In this document: piece by piece, positions 7,274 to 14,309 of the stretch | How positions within the stretch are numbered: the stretch's first letter is position 1 | Layout: each line of letters starts with the position of its first letter | NCBI GenBank assembly: GCA_046262355.1 | Contig: JBHEMX010000097.1 | Span: 1-27,795 of the forward strand | Direction: 5' to 3' | Source: DATADD01 sp046262355 | GTDB lineage: Bacteria; Actinomycetota; CADDZG01; WHSQ01 | DNA: 27,795 nucleotides | Notes under the pieces: generated by a model | What the model saw: the letters and a program-made list of their open reading frames with translations, nothing else | The model's database searches: none | Told to the model about the DNA's origin: nothing | Translations under genes and position numbers: made by a program

Positions 7274-9381
7274 CAGTGGCAGAAGTGACGCCGGCCGGTG
7301 AAGACCATCGCGATCCCATGCTCGTTCGCAGCCCTGATGACCTCGTCGTCGCGCACGGAGCCTCCCGGCTGGATGACGGCTACGGCGCCCGCCGCCACAA
7401 CCGCATCGAGCCCGTCGCGGAACGGAAAGAAGGCGTCCGACGCGCACACCGTCCCGGGCGCCCGGGATCCCGCGCGGCGCGCCGCCAGCTCGGTGGACTC
7501 CACGCGGCTCATCTGTCCGGCGCCGATCCCGACGGCCGTGCGATCGCTCGCGAGCACTATCGCGTTGGACTTGACGTGCTTCGCCACGATCCAGGCGAAG
7601 CGCAGGTCATCCCACTGCTCGGCCGAAGGCTCACGCTCGGTGACGATGCGGGCGTCCTCGACCTCGTCTGCGCCATCGGGTGCCTGCACGAGCATGCCTC
7701 CGGAGATCGTGCGCAGCTCGTACGCGTCCGGATCGACAGGAGAGGCGCGCAACACGCGCAGGTTCTTCCTCGCGGCAAGGATCTCGAGGGCTGCATCCTC
7801 GAGATCGGGCGCGATCACGACCTCGGTGAATATCGCAGCGATCTGCTCGGCCGTTGCCACGGTGCAGCGATCGTTGAGAGCGACGACGCCTCCGAAGGCC
7901 GAGGTCCGGTCACAGTCGAGGGCCTTGCGATAAGCCTCGTCGAGCGACCCGGCCAGCGCGACCCCACAGGGATTGGAGTGCTTGATGATGGCGGCCGCGG
8001 GGGCCGGAAGATCACATGCGAGCTTCCACGCGGCGTCGGCGTCCATGAGGTTGTTGTAGGAGAGGTCCCTGCCGTGCAGCTGCTCGGCCGCGGCCACGCC
8101 GGCGGCATCATCCCGTCCGTACAGCGCAGCGCGCTGATGGGGGTTCTCGCCGTATCTCAGATCCAGCAGCTTGTGGCCCGTCACGTCGACGCGTTGGGGG
8201 AGCTCGTCGTCCGCCTCGAGGTAACGAGCGATGGTGGCGTCGTACGCGGCCGTGTGCGAAAACGCCTCGGCTGCAAGCTCGCGGCGCGTCTCAAGGCTCA
8301 CGGCGCCGGAGCTTTCGATCTCCTTGAGCACGAGGGGATAGCGATCGGGGCCGACGACGACGGCGACGGAATGGAAGTTCTTCGCCGCAGCGCGAACCAT
8401 GGCGGGACCTCCAATGTCGATCTGCTCGACCGCGTCGTCGTCGGTGACGTCGGGGTGCTCGATCGTGCGTTCGAAGGGATAGAGGTTGCACACCACGAGG
8501 TCGATCGCTTCGATCCCCCGACGCGCAAGCTCCACCATGTGCTCGCTGCGGCGACGATCGGCGAGGATGCCGCCGTGGATCGCCGGGTGAAGCGTCTTGA
8601 CGCGTCCGTCGAGGATCTCCGGCGCGCCGGTGACGTCGGATACGCGCGTCACAGGCAGAGCTGCCGCGGACAACTCCGCGGCGGTGCCGCCCGAGGAGAT
8701 GACCTCCACGCCCAGCGCGATGAGCGAGCGCGCGAGCTCCACGACCCCAGTCTTGTCGGAGACGCTGACCAGCGCCCGTTTCACTTTCACTGGCCGCATC
8801 CTATAGAGGGGCTCCGGGTCGGGGAGAAGCAGGCGGCACGCTTCCACGAGCACCCGGTGCTCGACCTGCTTGATGCGTTCATGGAGGGTCGCCTCCGTGT
8901 CACCGGGCAGGACGGCGACCGGCTCCTGCAGCAGGATCGGCCCGTGGTCGACGTCGTAATCGACGAGGTGGACGGTGGTGCCGGTCGCTTCGACGCCCGC
9001 GGCGAGCGCGTCGCGCACCGCATGCGCCCCGGGAAACGCCGGGAGCAGCGACGGGTGCAGGTTGATCAAGCGACCCGCGAACGCGTCAACGAAGACGGGC
9101 GACAAGATGCGCATGAAGCCGGCGGAGACCACGAGGTCGGGCGCGTGTTCGGCGACGCGCCTCCCCAGCTCCTCGCTCCACCCGGCGCGCGACGAGTGGT
9201 CGCGCGGCGCGACGACACAGGTAGGGATCCTGTGTTCCTCGGCCACGGCGAGCCCCGGGCAGTCCCGATCGGCCGCGACCGCAACGACTGAGGCATCGAG
9301 CCGTCCGGCCTCGCACGCGTCGACGAGCGCGGTCAGGTTCGAGCCAGAGCCCGAGATCAGAACGACGAAGCGCGCCGGCAC
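7273..9381 (-). CDS. purNH: PurN-PurH fusion: GAR transformylase + AICAR transformylase/IMP cyclohydrolase
   Basis: One uninterrupted frame of 702 aa encodes two normally separate purine enzymes. Residues ~1-193 are PurN: VVLISGSGSN phosphate loop, INLHPSLLP with N107 and H109, and VDYDVDHGPI with D145 matching the catalytic Asn/His/Asp. Residues ~200-702 are PurH: RALVSVSDKTG at the IMP cyclohydrolase start, LDGRVKTLHP, LRYGENPHQRA, KHSNPCGVA in the transformylase half. The linker is only ~10 residues (PDPEPLYRMRPVK). The internal Met (ATG 8799) has no good ribosome binding site, arguing against separate translation. I chose GTG 9381, with AGGTGGTG at proper spacing and 4 bp after the YihY stop; GTG/ATG starts up to 9450 would overlap that gene. 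It catalyses steps 3, 9 and 10 of de novo IMP synthesis, two of them using 10-formyl-THF from the adjacent FolD. Confidence 0.93.
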   Translation of the reverse strand: MPARFVVLISGSGSNLTALVDACEAGRLDASVVAVAADRDCPGLAVAEEHRIPTCVVAPRDHSSRAGWSEELGRRVAEHAPDLVVSAGFMRILSPVFVDAFAGRLINLHPSLLPAFPGAHAVRDALAAGVEATGTTVHLVDYDVDHGPILLQEPVAVLPGDTEATLHERIKQVEHRVLVEACRLLLPDPEPLYRMRPVKVKRALVSVSDKTGVVELARSLIALGVEVISSGGTAAELSAAALPVTRVSDVTGAPEILDGRVKTLHPAIHGGILADRRRSEHMVELARRGIEAIDLVVCNLYPFERTIEHPDVTDDDAVEQIDIGGPAMVRAAAKNFHSVAVVVGPDRYPLVLKEIESSGAVSLETRRELAAEAFSHTAAYDATIARYLEADDELPQRVDVTGHKLLDLRYGENPHQRAALYGRDDAAGVAAAEQLHGRDLSYNNLMDADAAWKLACDLPAPAAAIIKHSNPCGVALAGSLDEAYRKALDCDRTSAFGGVVALNDRCTVATAEQIAAIFTEVVIAPDLEDAALEILAARKNLRVLRASPVDPDAYELRTISGGMLVQAPDGADEVEDARIVTEREPSAEQWDDLRFAWIVAKHVKSNAIVLASDRTAVGIGAGQMSRVESTELAARRAGSRAPGTVCASDAFFPFRDGLDAVVAAGAVAVIQPGGSVRDDEVIRAANEHGIAMVFTGRRHFCH

Positions 9382-9385
9382 GGCT

Positions 9386-10387
9386 TCACCACCTATGACG
9401 TAACGCGGCCGGTGGATATGATTCCTCGTCACGGAGCGCGGCCCGGACATCGTGGGCGCCGCCGGAGCCGGCTCGTGGGTCCGCCCGCTCGGGTGCGTTC
9501 TTCTTGTGCCGAGAGATGATGTCGTTGATCTCGGCTCCTATGAAGAGGATCAAGGACGAGAAGAACATGTACAGCAGCAGGACCACAACGCCCGCGAGCG
9601 CCCCGAAGGTCACGCTGTAGGACGCGAAGTTGTTGACGTAGATCGAGAAGACAAGCGTGAACGAGAGCCACAACGCGAGAGCGGTTATCGAACCGTGCGA
9701 CACGGCACGGAAACGGATGCGTCGCGCGGGCGCCGCCCAGTAGACAAGCGCATACGCGAGGAGGATCAGGGACACGAGGACCAACCACCGCAGCACCATG
9801 AGCACCTCCTCGACGACGCCGGGGAGACCGAGAGCCCGCGAGAGGGCAGCACCTATCTCGGGACCAAGAAGGAACAACAAGGTCGCGGCGATGAACAGTG
9901 CGAGGATGACGACCGCCATGACGATCGACGCCAAGTACCTCCTCACGAGCGGCCGCGTCTCCTTGACCTCGAACATCACGTTCATGCCGTCGATGACGGC
10001 GCGCGCCGTGGCCGCGAGGCCGTAGAAGCTGACGAAGACGGCTAGGCCGGCTTCGAGCGTGATGCCCTGTCCGGCGGCGCGCCTCGTGCTCTCGAGGATC
10101 TGCTTTCGCAGCGCCTCGACGACGGGCTTGGGCATCGTGCCGGAGAGCTGGTCCACGAGAGATGTCACTAGATCACGAGCCCCGAACAACCCGAACAACG
10201 CGAACGCGAGGACGAGCACGGCGAAGACTGCGAACAGTCCCCGGTATGCAAGGTTGCCGGAATAGGCGCGCACATGGTCCTCCCGAACGTGGCGCACGAG
10301 CGAATCGGTGACGTCTCCCAGCCGCATCCCTCCGCTCGATGGGACCACGATCCTGTTGGCTCTCTGTCGCAGATCGCGCATCTCCAT
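9386..10387 (-). CDS. YihY/BrkB-family inner membrane protein
   Basis: The ~333-aa protein has about six strongly hydrophobic segments, e.g. GLFAVFAVLVLAFALFGLFG, an AGLAVFVSFYGLA segment, SIVMAVVILALFIAATLLFL, WLVLVSLILLAYALVYW, LWLSFTLVFSIYVNNFASYS and GVVVLLLYMFFSSLILFIGA. The YVNNFASYSVTFGALAGVV and FIGAEIND motifs are hallmarks of the YihY/BrkB family (formerly misassigned as RNase BN). The function is unsettled; some members are described as virulence factors or envelope proteins. The start is ambiguous among GTG 10396, ATG 10387 and ATG 10381; a GAGGG sits 8 nt before the last and 2 nt before the middle one. The charged C-terminal tail is cytoplasmic by the usual topology. It is the first gene of the purNH-folD operon, an unusual partner for purine enzymes. 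Confidence 0.88.
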   Translation of the reverse strand: MEMRDLRQRANRIVVPSSGGMRLGDVTDSLVRHVREDHVRAYSGNLAYRGLFAVFAVLVLAFALFGLFGARDLVTSLVDQLSGTMPKPVVEALRKQILESTRRAAGQGITLEAGLAVFVSFYGLAATARAVIDGMNVMFEVKETRPLVRRYLASIVMAVVILALFIAATLLFLLGPEIGAALSRALGLPGVVEEVLMVLRWLVLVSLILLAYALVYWAAPARRIRFRAVSHGSITALALWLSFTLVFSIYVNNFASYSVTFGALAGVVVLLLYMFFSSLILFIGAEINDIISRHKKNAPERADPRAGSGGAHDVRAALRDEESYPPAALRHRW

Positions 10388-10488
10388 CGCCCTCACTTAC
10401 CCGCTTCGAGCGGCATAACCGCGCCGTACGGCTCTTGATCTCGTCCATACACCGGGATCCCAGGAGCTCTGCGAAGAGGCATTCTCGT

Positions 10489-11556
10489 TCAAGCGGCAGC
10501 GAGCGCCCTCGCCAGTTCCGCTATCGCTCCCGGATAGCGATACTGCAGGCCTCCATGCGCGCCGTCGAAGAGCTCGAGGGTGTGCTCGATGCCGGCCTTG
10601 TCAAGCTCGGTGGCGAACGCCTGGGCCCCGAGATCGAGGAAGTACTCATCCGAGCGCCCCGCGTCGATGTAGATCCTCTTCATCCCGGCGAGCTCGTCGA
10701 GGTGCCGTGGCGCCATGCGCACCGGATCCCAGGCCAGCCACTTCTCCCAGACCTCATCGATCAGCCTCCCGGTGGAGACCTCGAAGGGGATTAGCGCCGT
10801 GCCCGGTTCCCTCTCGTCGGGTGAGTAACAGGACGCGTACCCGTAGGTCTCGATAGGTGAATGGAGGTTGAAGTCGAACCTGTCCGCGACCTCGAAGCGC
10901 TCCAAGAAGACATCGAACGACGACTCGTACCTGTCGCGCAGCACGCGCGCGACCTTCGGGAACTCCGGCAGGTATGAGCACTCGAAGAGAGCGTCGCCCG
11001 CGTGGGTCGCGAGAGCGCCGAAGACGTCGGCGCGCAGCATCGGCACGACCATCGCTCCGTAGCCACCGGACGACTTGCCCGTGAGACCGCGGTGACCGCG
11101 GTCGTCGATCGTCGGGTAGCGCCGGTCCACGAACGCCACGACCTCGTCGCAGAGGTAGTCCATGTAGCGCCCGGTGCTCGCGGAATTGATGAACTGAGAG
11201 CCGCCGTAGCGCGTCCACGCGTCGACGAAGACGAGTACGGCGGGCGGCGCGTCGCCCGAGGCAAACAGTTCGTCGACGCGCTCGAGCATGTTCGGCTCGA
11301 ACGCGGTGCGGTTGAGCCACATGTCGATCTGGCCGGTGAAGCCCTGGATCACGTAGATCGTCGGGTGACGATCTTCGCTTGATTCGTCGACCCCCGGAGG
11401 AAGGTACACGTACAACGGACGGCGCGCCGAGTCACCGAGGGGGTTGTCCCTCAAGACCTCCGACTCGATCACCAGGCGGTCGAAGCGGCCGCGCAGCTCC
11501 CGCTCCCACGGCGCTCCGATCCCGACCATCGCCGGATTGTACGAGCGTGCGCCCAT
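10489..11556 (-). CDS. Esterase D/antigen 85-like alpha/beta hydrolase
   Basis: The protein (355 aa from ATG 11556, 346 aa from ATG 11529) has the fold of the putative-esterase family (esterase D-like). Visible elements are RPLYVYLPPG, TIYVIQGFTG (oxyanion strand), the nucleophile elbow GKSSGGYGAM (GxSxG), an acidic residue in DAGRSDEYFLD and the catalytic His in DGAHGGLQYRY. No signal peptide is seen, so it is probably cytoplasmic. The substrate is unknown; relatives hydrolyse small acyl esters or S-formylglutathione. Neither start has a convincing ribosome binding site. Upstream lie DosR-like palindromes (11669-11751), suggesting induction by hypoxia or redox stress. It is followed on the same strand by the YihY-purNH-folD operon after a 92-bp gap. 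Confidence 0.85.
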   Translation of the reverse strand: MGARSYNPAMVGIGAPWERELRGRFDRLVIESEVLRDNPLGDSARRPLYVYLPPGVDESSEDRHPTIYVIQGFTGQIDMWLNRTAFEPNMLERVDELFASGDAPPAVLVFVDAWTRYGGSQFINSASTGRYMDYLCDEVVAFVDRRYPTIDDRGHRGLTGKSSGGYGAMVVPMLRADVFGALATHAGDALFECSYLPEFPKVARVLRDRYESSFDVFLERFEVADRFDFNLHSPIETYGYASCYSPDEREPGTALIPFEVSTGRLIDEVWEKWLAWDPVRMAPRHLDELAGMKRIYIDAGRSDEYFLDLGAQAFATELDKAGIEHTLELFDGAHGGLQYRYPGAIAELARALAAA

Positions 11557-11668
11557 GCTCCGATGAGGCCGCGGCGCGCATCCGCGAGCCCGACACGGCG
11601 ACGACGATCGGTCGACGTCTGCCCCGGCCTCGCCGCAGGCAGCGAGTCACCACGCGGGACCACCGCCC

Positions 11669-11688
11669 AAGCGACCTTTGTGCCTCTG
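11669..11688 (-). promoter_or_regulatory. DosR/DevR-like box, distal copy
   Basis: GCGACCTTTGTGCC (11671-11684) resembles the DosR/DevR consensus core GGGACTWWAGTCCC. It lies ~115-130 bp upstream of the esterase start in a 250-bp gene-free gap (11557-11806) that otherwise shows no coding sequence. Confidence 0.4.
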
Positions 11689-11705
11689 CCCCCGCTGAGC
11701 GGCGC

Positions 11706-11727
11706 TGGAGGGCATAAGGTCCCTTGC
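11706..11727 (-). promoter_or_regulatory. DosR/DevR-like box, best copy
   Basis: On the minus strand the core reads GGGACCTTATGCCCT (bases 11709-11723), a good match to known DosR boxes such as the GGGACTTTNGGCCCT form, within an AAGGGACC...GCCCTCC context. Its centre is about 38 bp from the other box. A third, weaker match (11738-11751, AGGCATGTTGGCCC on the minus strand) follows ~28 bp on. Clustered boxes before a gene are typical of DosR-controlled promoters. The esterase is the natural target. Confidence 0.5.
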
Positions 11728-11795
11728 GACGGCCGGTGGGCCAACATGCCTCTCCGCAGAACCGGCTTGGCGCCCGGCAGCGCGGGTGGCGGTGG

Positions 11796-11818
11796 CTGCG
11801 CGCCGGTCAGGCGCGCAG
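11796..11818 (-). terminator. Hairpin overlapping the sucD stop codon
   Basis: A perfect 9-bp stem (CTGCGCGCC at 11796-11804, GGCGCGCAG at 11810-11818) closes a 5-nt loop that contains the sucD stop codon. It is well placed to end the mcm-sucC-sucD transcript, although no T-run follows. Confidence 0.55.
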
Positions 11819-12682
11819 CTCCGCCACCAGCTCTGCCACCTCGGTCGGGTTGCGCCCGACGCGGATGCCCGCGGCTTCCAGCGCGTCGGCCTTCGCCTGC
11901 GCGGTTCCCTTCGATCCCGAGATGATCGCCCCGGCGTGACCCATGCGCTTGCCGGGCGGGGCCGTGAAGCCCGCGATGTAGGCGACGATCGGCTTGGACA
12001 TGTTGTCCTTCGCCCACGCCGCCGCGCGCTCCTCCGCGTCGCCACCGATCTCGCCGACGAGCACCACGGCCTCCGTCTCGGGATCGCCCTCGAACTCCTC
12101 CAGGACGTCGATGAAGTTGGAGCCCGGGATCGGGTCGCCGCCGATGCCGACGCACGTCGACTGACCGATGCCGCGCTGCGAGAGCTCGTGCACGATCTGG
12201 TACGTGAGCGTCCCCGAGCGCGACACCAGGCCGACGGGGCCGGGCTCACATATCTCTCCTGGGATGATGCCGACGTTGGCCTTGCCCGGCGATATCACTC
12301 CGGGGCAGTTGGGACCCACGAGCACGGCGCGCCCCTCGCCCGCGCGCAGGTACCCGACCGTGCACGCCATGTCCATCGCCGGTATACCCTCGGTGATCGC
12401 GATGATCACCTCGATGCCGGCGTCGTACGACTCGAGGATCGCGTCCGCCGCGAAGCGCGGCGGCACGAAGACCATGGACGTGTTGGCGCCGGCGGACGAG
12501 ACCGCATCGGCGACGGTGTCGTAGATCGGCACGCCGTCGACGTCCGAGCCGCCCTTGCCCGGCGTAACTCCTGCAACGAGGTCGGTCCCATAGGCGCGGT
12601 TGCGCCGCCCGTGGAAGGAACCCTCGCGCCCGGTGAGGCCCTGTACGACGAGACGCGTGTCGTCGCCCACGAGTATCGCCAT
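11807..12682 (-). CDS. sucD: Succinyl-CoA ligase, alpha subunit
   Basis: SucD binds CoA and carries the phosphohistidine in the reversible reaction succinyl-CoA + NDP + Pi to succinate + NTP + CoA. The 291-aa protein has the CoA-binding N-terminus (VVQGLTGREGSFH), GPNCPGVISPG, SRSGTLTYQ, GGDPIPGSNFID, LVGEIGGDAEE and the active-site loop GHAGAIISG. The frame offers GTG 12685 and ATG 12682. I prefer the ATG, which overlaps the sucC stop by one base (TGATG), so the two subunits are translationally coupled as is usual for this heteromeric enzyme. Confidence 0.97.
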   Translation of the reverse strand: MAILVGDDTRLVVQGLTGREGSFHGRRNRAYGTDLVAGVTPGKGGSDVDGVPIYDTVADAVSSAGANTSMVFVPPRFAADAILESYDAGIEVIIAITEGIPAMDMACTVGYLRAGEGRAVLVGPNCPGVISPGKANVGIIPGEICEPGPVGLVSRSGTLTYQIVHELSQRGIGQSTCVGIGGDPIPGSNFIDVLEEFEGDPETEAVVLVGEIGGDAEERAAAWAKDNMSKPIVAYIAGFTAPPGKRMGHAGAIISGSKGTAQAKADALEAAGIRVGRNPTEVAELVAELRA

Positions 12683-13830
12683 CACTTCCCTCCGTGTGCG
12701 AGCTCGACTGCCCTCTCGGCGGCACCGAGCATCGTGTCCGAGGCGATGAGCTTGTCGTGAGGAGCGTCGGCCAGCATCTTGCGTCCCTGCTCTGCGTTCG
12801 TGCCGTCGAGCCGCACCACGATCGGCACCTTGACGTCCAGACGCCCGAGCGCGTCGATGATGCCCTCGGCAACCAGGTCGCAGCGCGTGATGCCGCCGAA
12901 GATGTTGACGAGGATGCTCTTCACCTCGGCGTCGGACATGATCACCTCGAGGGCGCTCGACAGCAGCTCGGCGCCCGCTCCCCCGCCGACGTCGAGGAAG
13001 TTCGCCGGCTCACCCCCCGCGGCCTTGACCACATCGAGCGTTGACATGACAAGTCCTGCGCCGTTGCCGATGATGCCGACGTCGCCCGACAGCTTGATGA
13101 AGTTGAGTCCCTTCTCCTTGGCGAAGCGCTCCTGCTCAGGAACCTCCTGCACCGAGCGCAGCTCCGCGAACGATGGATGGCGGTAGTCGGCGGAATCGTC
13201 GATCGTGACTTTGGCATCGAGCGCCACGACTCGTCCACCGCCCATCAGAACGAGAGGGTTGATCTCGACGAGCGATGCGTCGAGACCCACGAAGGCGTCG
13301 TACAGCCTGGGTATGAGCGCGATCGCCTCCTTGCGCGCCTCGGGATCGATCTCGGCTCCGAACACGAGCCGGCGCGCGTGGAAATCCGAGATGCCGAGCA
13401 GGGGATCGATGTGGACGCGGGAGATGGCGCCGGGATCCGACGAGGCCACCTCTTCGATGTCGACGCCACCCTTGGCGCTCATCATGCCCATGTACTTGCG
13501 CTCGGAGCGATCGAGCAGGAACGAGAAGTAGTACTCGGACCTGATGTCCCCTGCGCGCTCGACGAGCACGCGCTTCACGGTATGACCCCTGATGTCCATC
13601 CCGAGGATGTCGTCGGCAACCGCGCGCGCCTGCTCGGGAGAGTCTGCGAGCTTGATCCCGCCCGCCTTGCCACGCCCACCCACCTGGACCTGCGCCTTGA
13701 CGACCACCTTGCCCCCGAGACCGCTCGCCGCCTGAGCAACCTCGTCGGGGGTCGACGCGACCCGGCCCTCGGGGACCGGCACCTCGAACTTCCGCAGAAG
13801 CTCCTTGCCTTGGTACTCGAAGAGATCCAC
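12682..13830 (-). CDS. sucC: Succinyl-CoA ligase, beta subunit
   Basis: The 382-aa subunit carries the ATP-grasp nucleotide-binding domain and provides nucleotide and succinate sites. Characteristic segments are MDLFEYQGKELL at the N-terminus, VVKAQVQVGGRGKAGG, the LVEINPLV metal-binding motif, NGAGLVMSTLD, NFLDVGGGA and VNIFGGITRCD. The start is a GTG with GGAGGAGG on the minus strand just upstream. Nucleotide preference (ATP or GTP) cannot be decided by eye. It follows the B12-binding mutase subunit gene by ~43 bp and overlaps sucD, forming one operon that would pass succinyl-CoA from methylmalonyl-CoA into the TCA cycle. Confidence 0.97.
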   Translation of the reverse strand: MDLFEYQGKELLRKFEVPVPEGRVASTPDEVAQAASGLGGKVVVKAQVQVGGRGKAGGIKLADSPEQARAVADDILGMDIRGHTVKRVLVERAGDIRSEYYFSFLLDRSERKYMGMMSAKGGVDIEEVASSDPGAISRVHIDPLLGISDFHARRLVFGAEIDPEARKEAIALIPRLYDAFVGLDASLVEINPLVLMGGGRVVALDAKVTIDDSADYRHPSFAELRSVQEVPEQERFAKEKGLNFIKLSGDVGIIGNGAGLVMSTLDVVKAAGGEPANFLDVGGGAGAELLSSALEVIMSDAEVKSILVNIFGGITRCDLVAEGIIDALGRLDVKVPIVVRLDGTNAEQGRKMLADAPHDKLIASDTMLGAAERAVELAHGGK

Positions 13831-13873
13831 CGATCCTCCTCCAGAGGGTGAACAGCCGACGACGCGCGCGAAG

Positions 13874-14296
13874 CTATGCCCCGGGACTCGTGGTTTCAGG
13901 CTCCTCGAGGCGCTCCCGAACCCATTCGATGATCGCCTTCGTCGTCGTCCCGGGTGTGAAGATCTCGGCGATGCCGGACTCCTTGAGCCTCGGGATGTCG
14001 GCGTCGGGGATGATGCCTCCTCCGAAGATCACCATGTCGTCCCCACCCTGCTCGCGCAGGAGCTGGGCGACGCGCGGAAACAGCGTCATGTGGGCGCCCG
14101 AAAGACACGAGAGCCCGACGCCGTCGACGTCCTCCTGGATCGCCGCCGCGGCGATCTGCTCGGGCGTCTGGTGCAAGCCGGTGTAGATGACCTCCATGCC
14201 GGCGTCACGCAGCGCCCTGGCGACGACCTTGATCCCACGGTCGTGGCCGTCGAGCCCGGGTTTCGCAACCAGGATGCGTGGTGGTCCCGATGACAA
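13874..14296 (-). CDS. Stand-alone B12-binding subunit of methylmalonyl-CoA mutase type
   Basis: The 140-aa protein is a single cobalamin-binding domain: RILVAKPGLDGHDRG with the DxHxxG motif whose His replaces the lower axial base, GLSCLSGAH, and the FGGGIIPD loop near the nucleotide tail. It matches the C-terminal domain or small subunit of acyl-CoA mutases, which need a separate catalytic TIM-barrel subunit. No such subunit is in the window. A TTG start at 14296 is preceded by AAGGAG at 7 nt; the frame runs open to 14395, but those residues are unlike the family. Position ahead of sucCD suggests a methylmalonyl-CoA to succinyl-CoA path; partnership with an isobutyryl- or ethylmalonyl-CoA mutase remains possible. 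Confidence 0.88.
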   Translation of the reverse strand: MSSGPPRILVAKPGLDGHDRGIKVVARALRDAGMEVIYTGLHQTPEQIAAAAIQEDVDGVGLSCLSGAHMTLFPRVAQLLREQGGDDMVIFGGGIIPDADIPRLKESGIAEIFTPGTTTKAIIEWVRERLEEPETTSPGA

Positions 14297-14309
14297 CGGA
14301 GCTCTCCTT

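Noticed and set aside
8797..8799. Internal ATG as a separate purH start
   Set aside because: No Shine-Dalgarno sequence at proper distance and no stop codon ending purN before it.
7264..9291. 675-codon plus-strand frame opposite purNH
   Set aside because: Its translation has no recognisable motif and lies fully antisense to a gene with clear PurN and PurH signatures; such shadows are common at this GC content.
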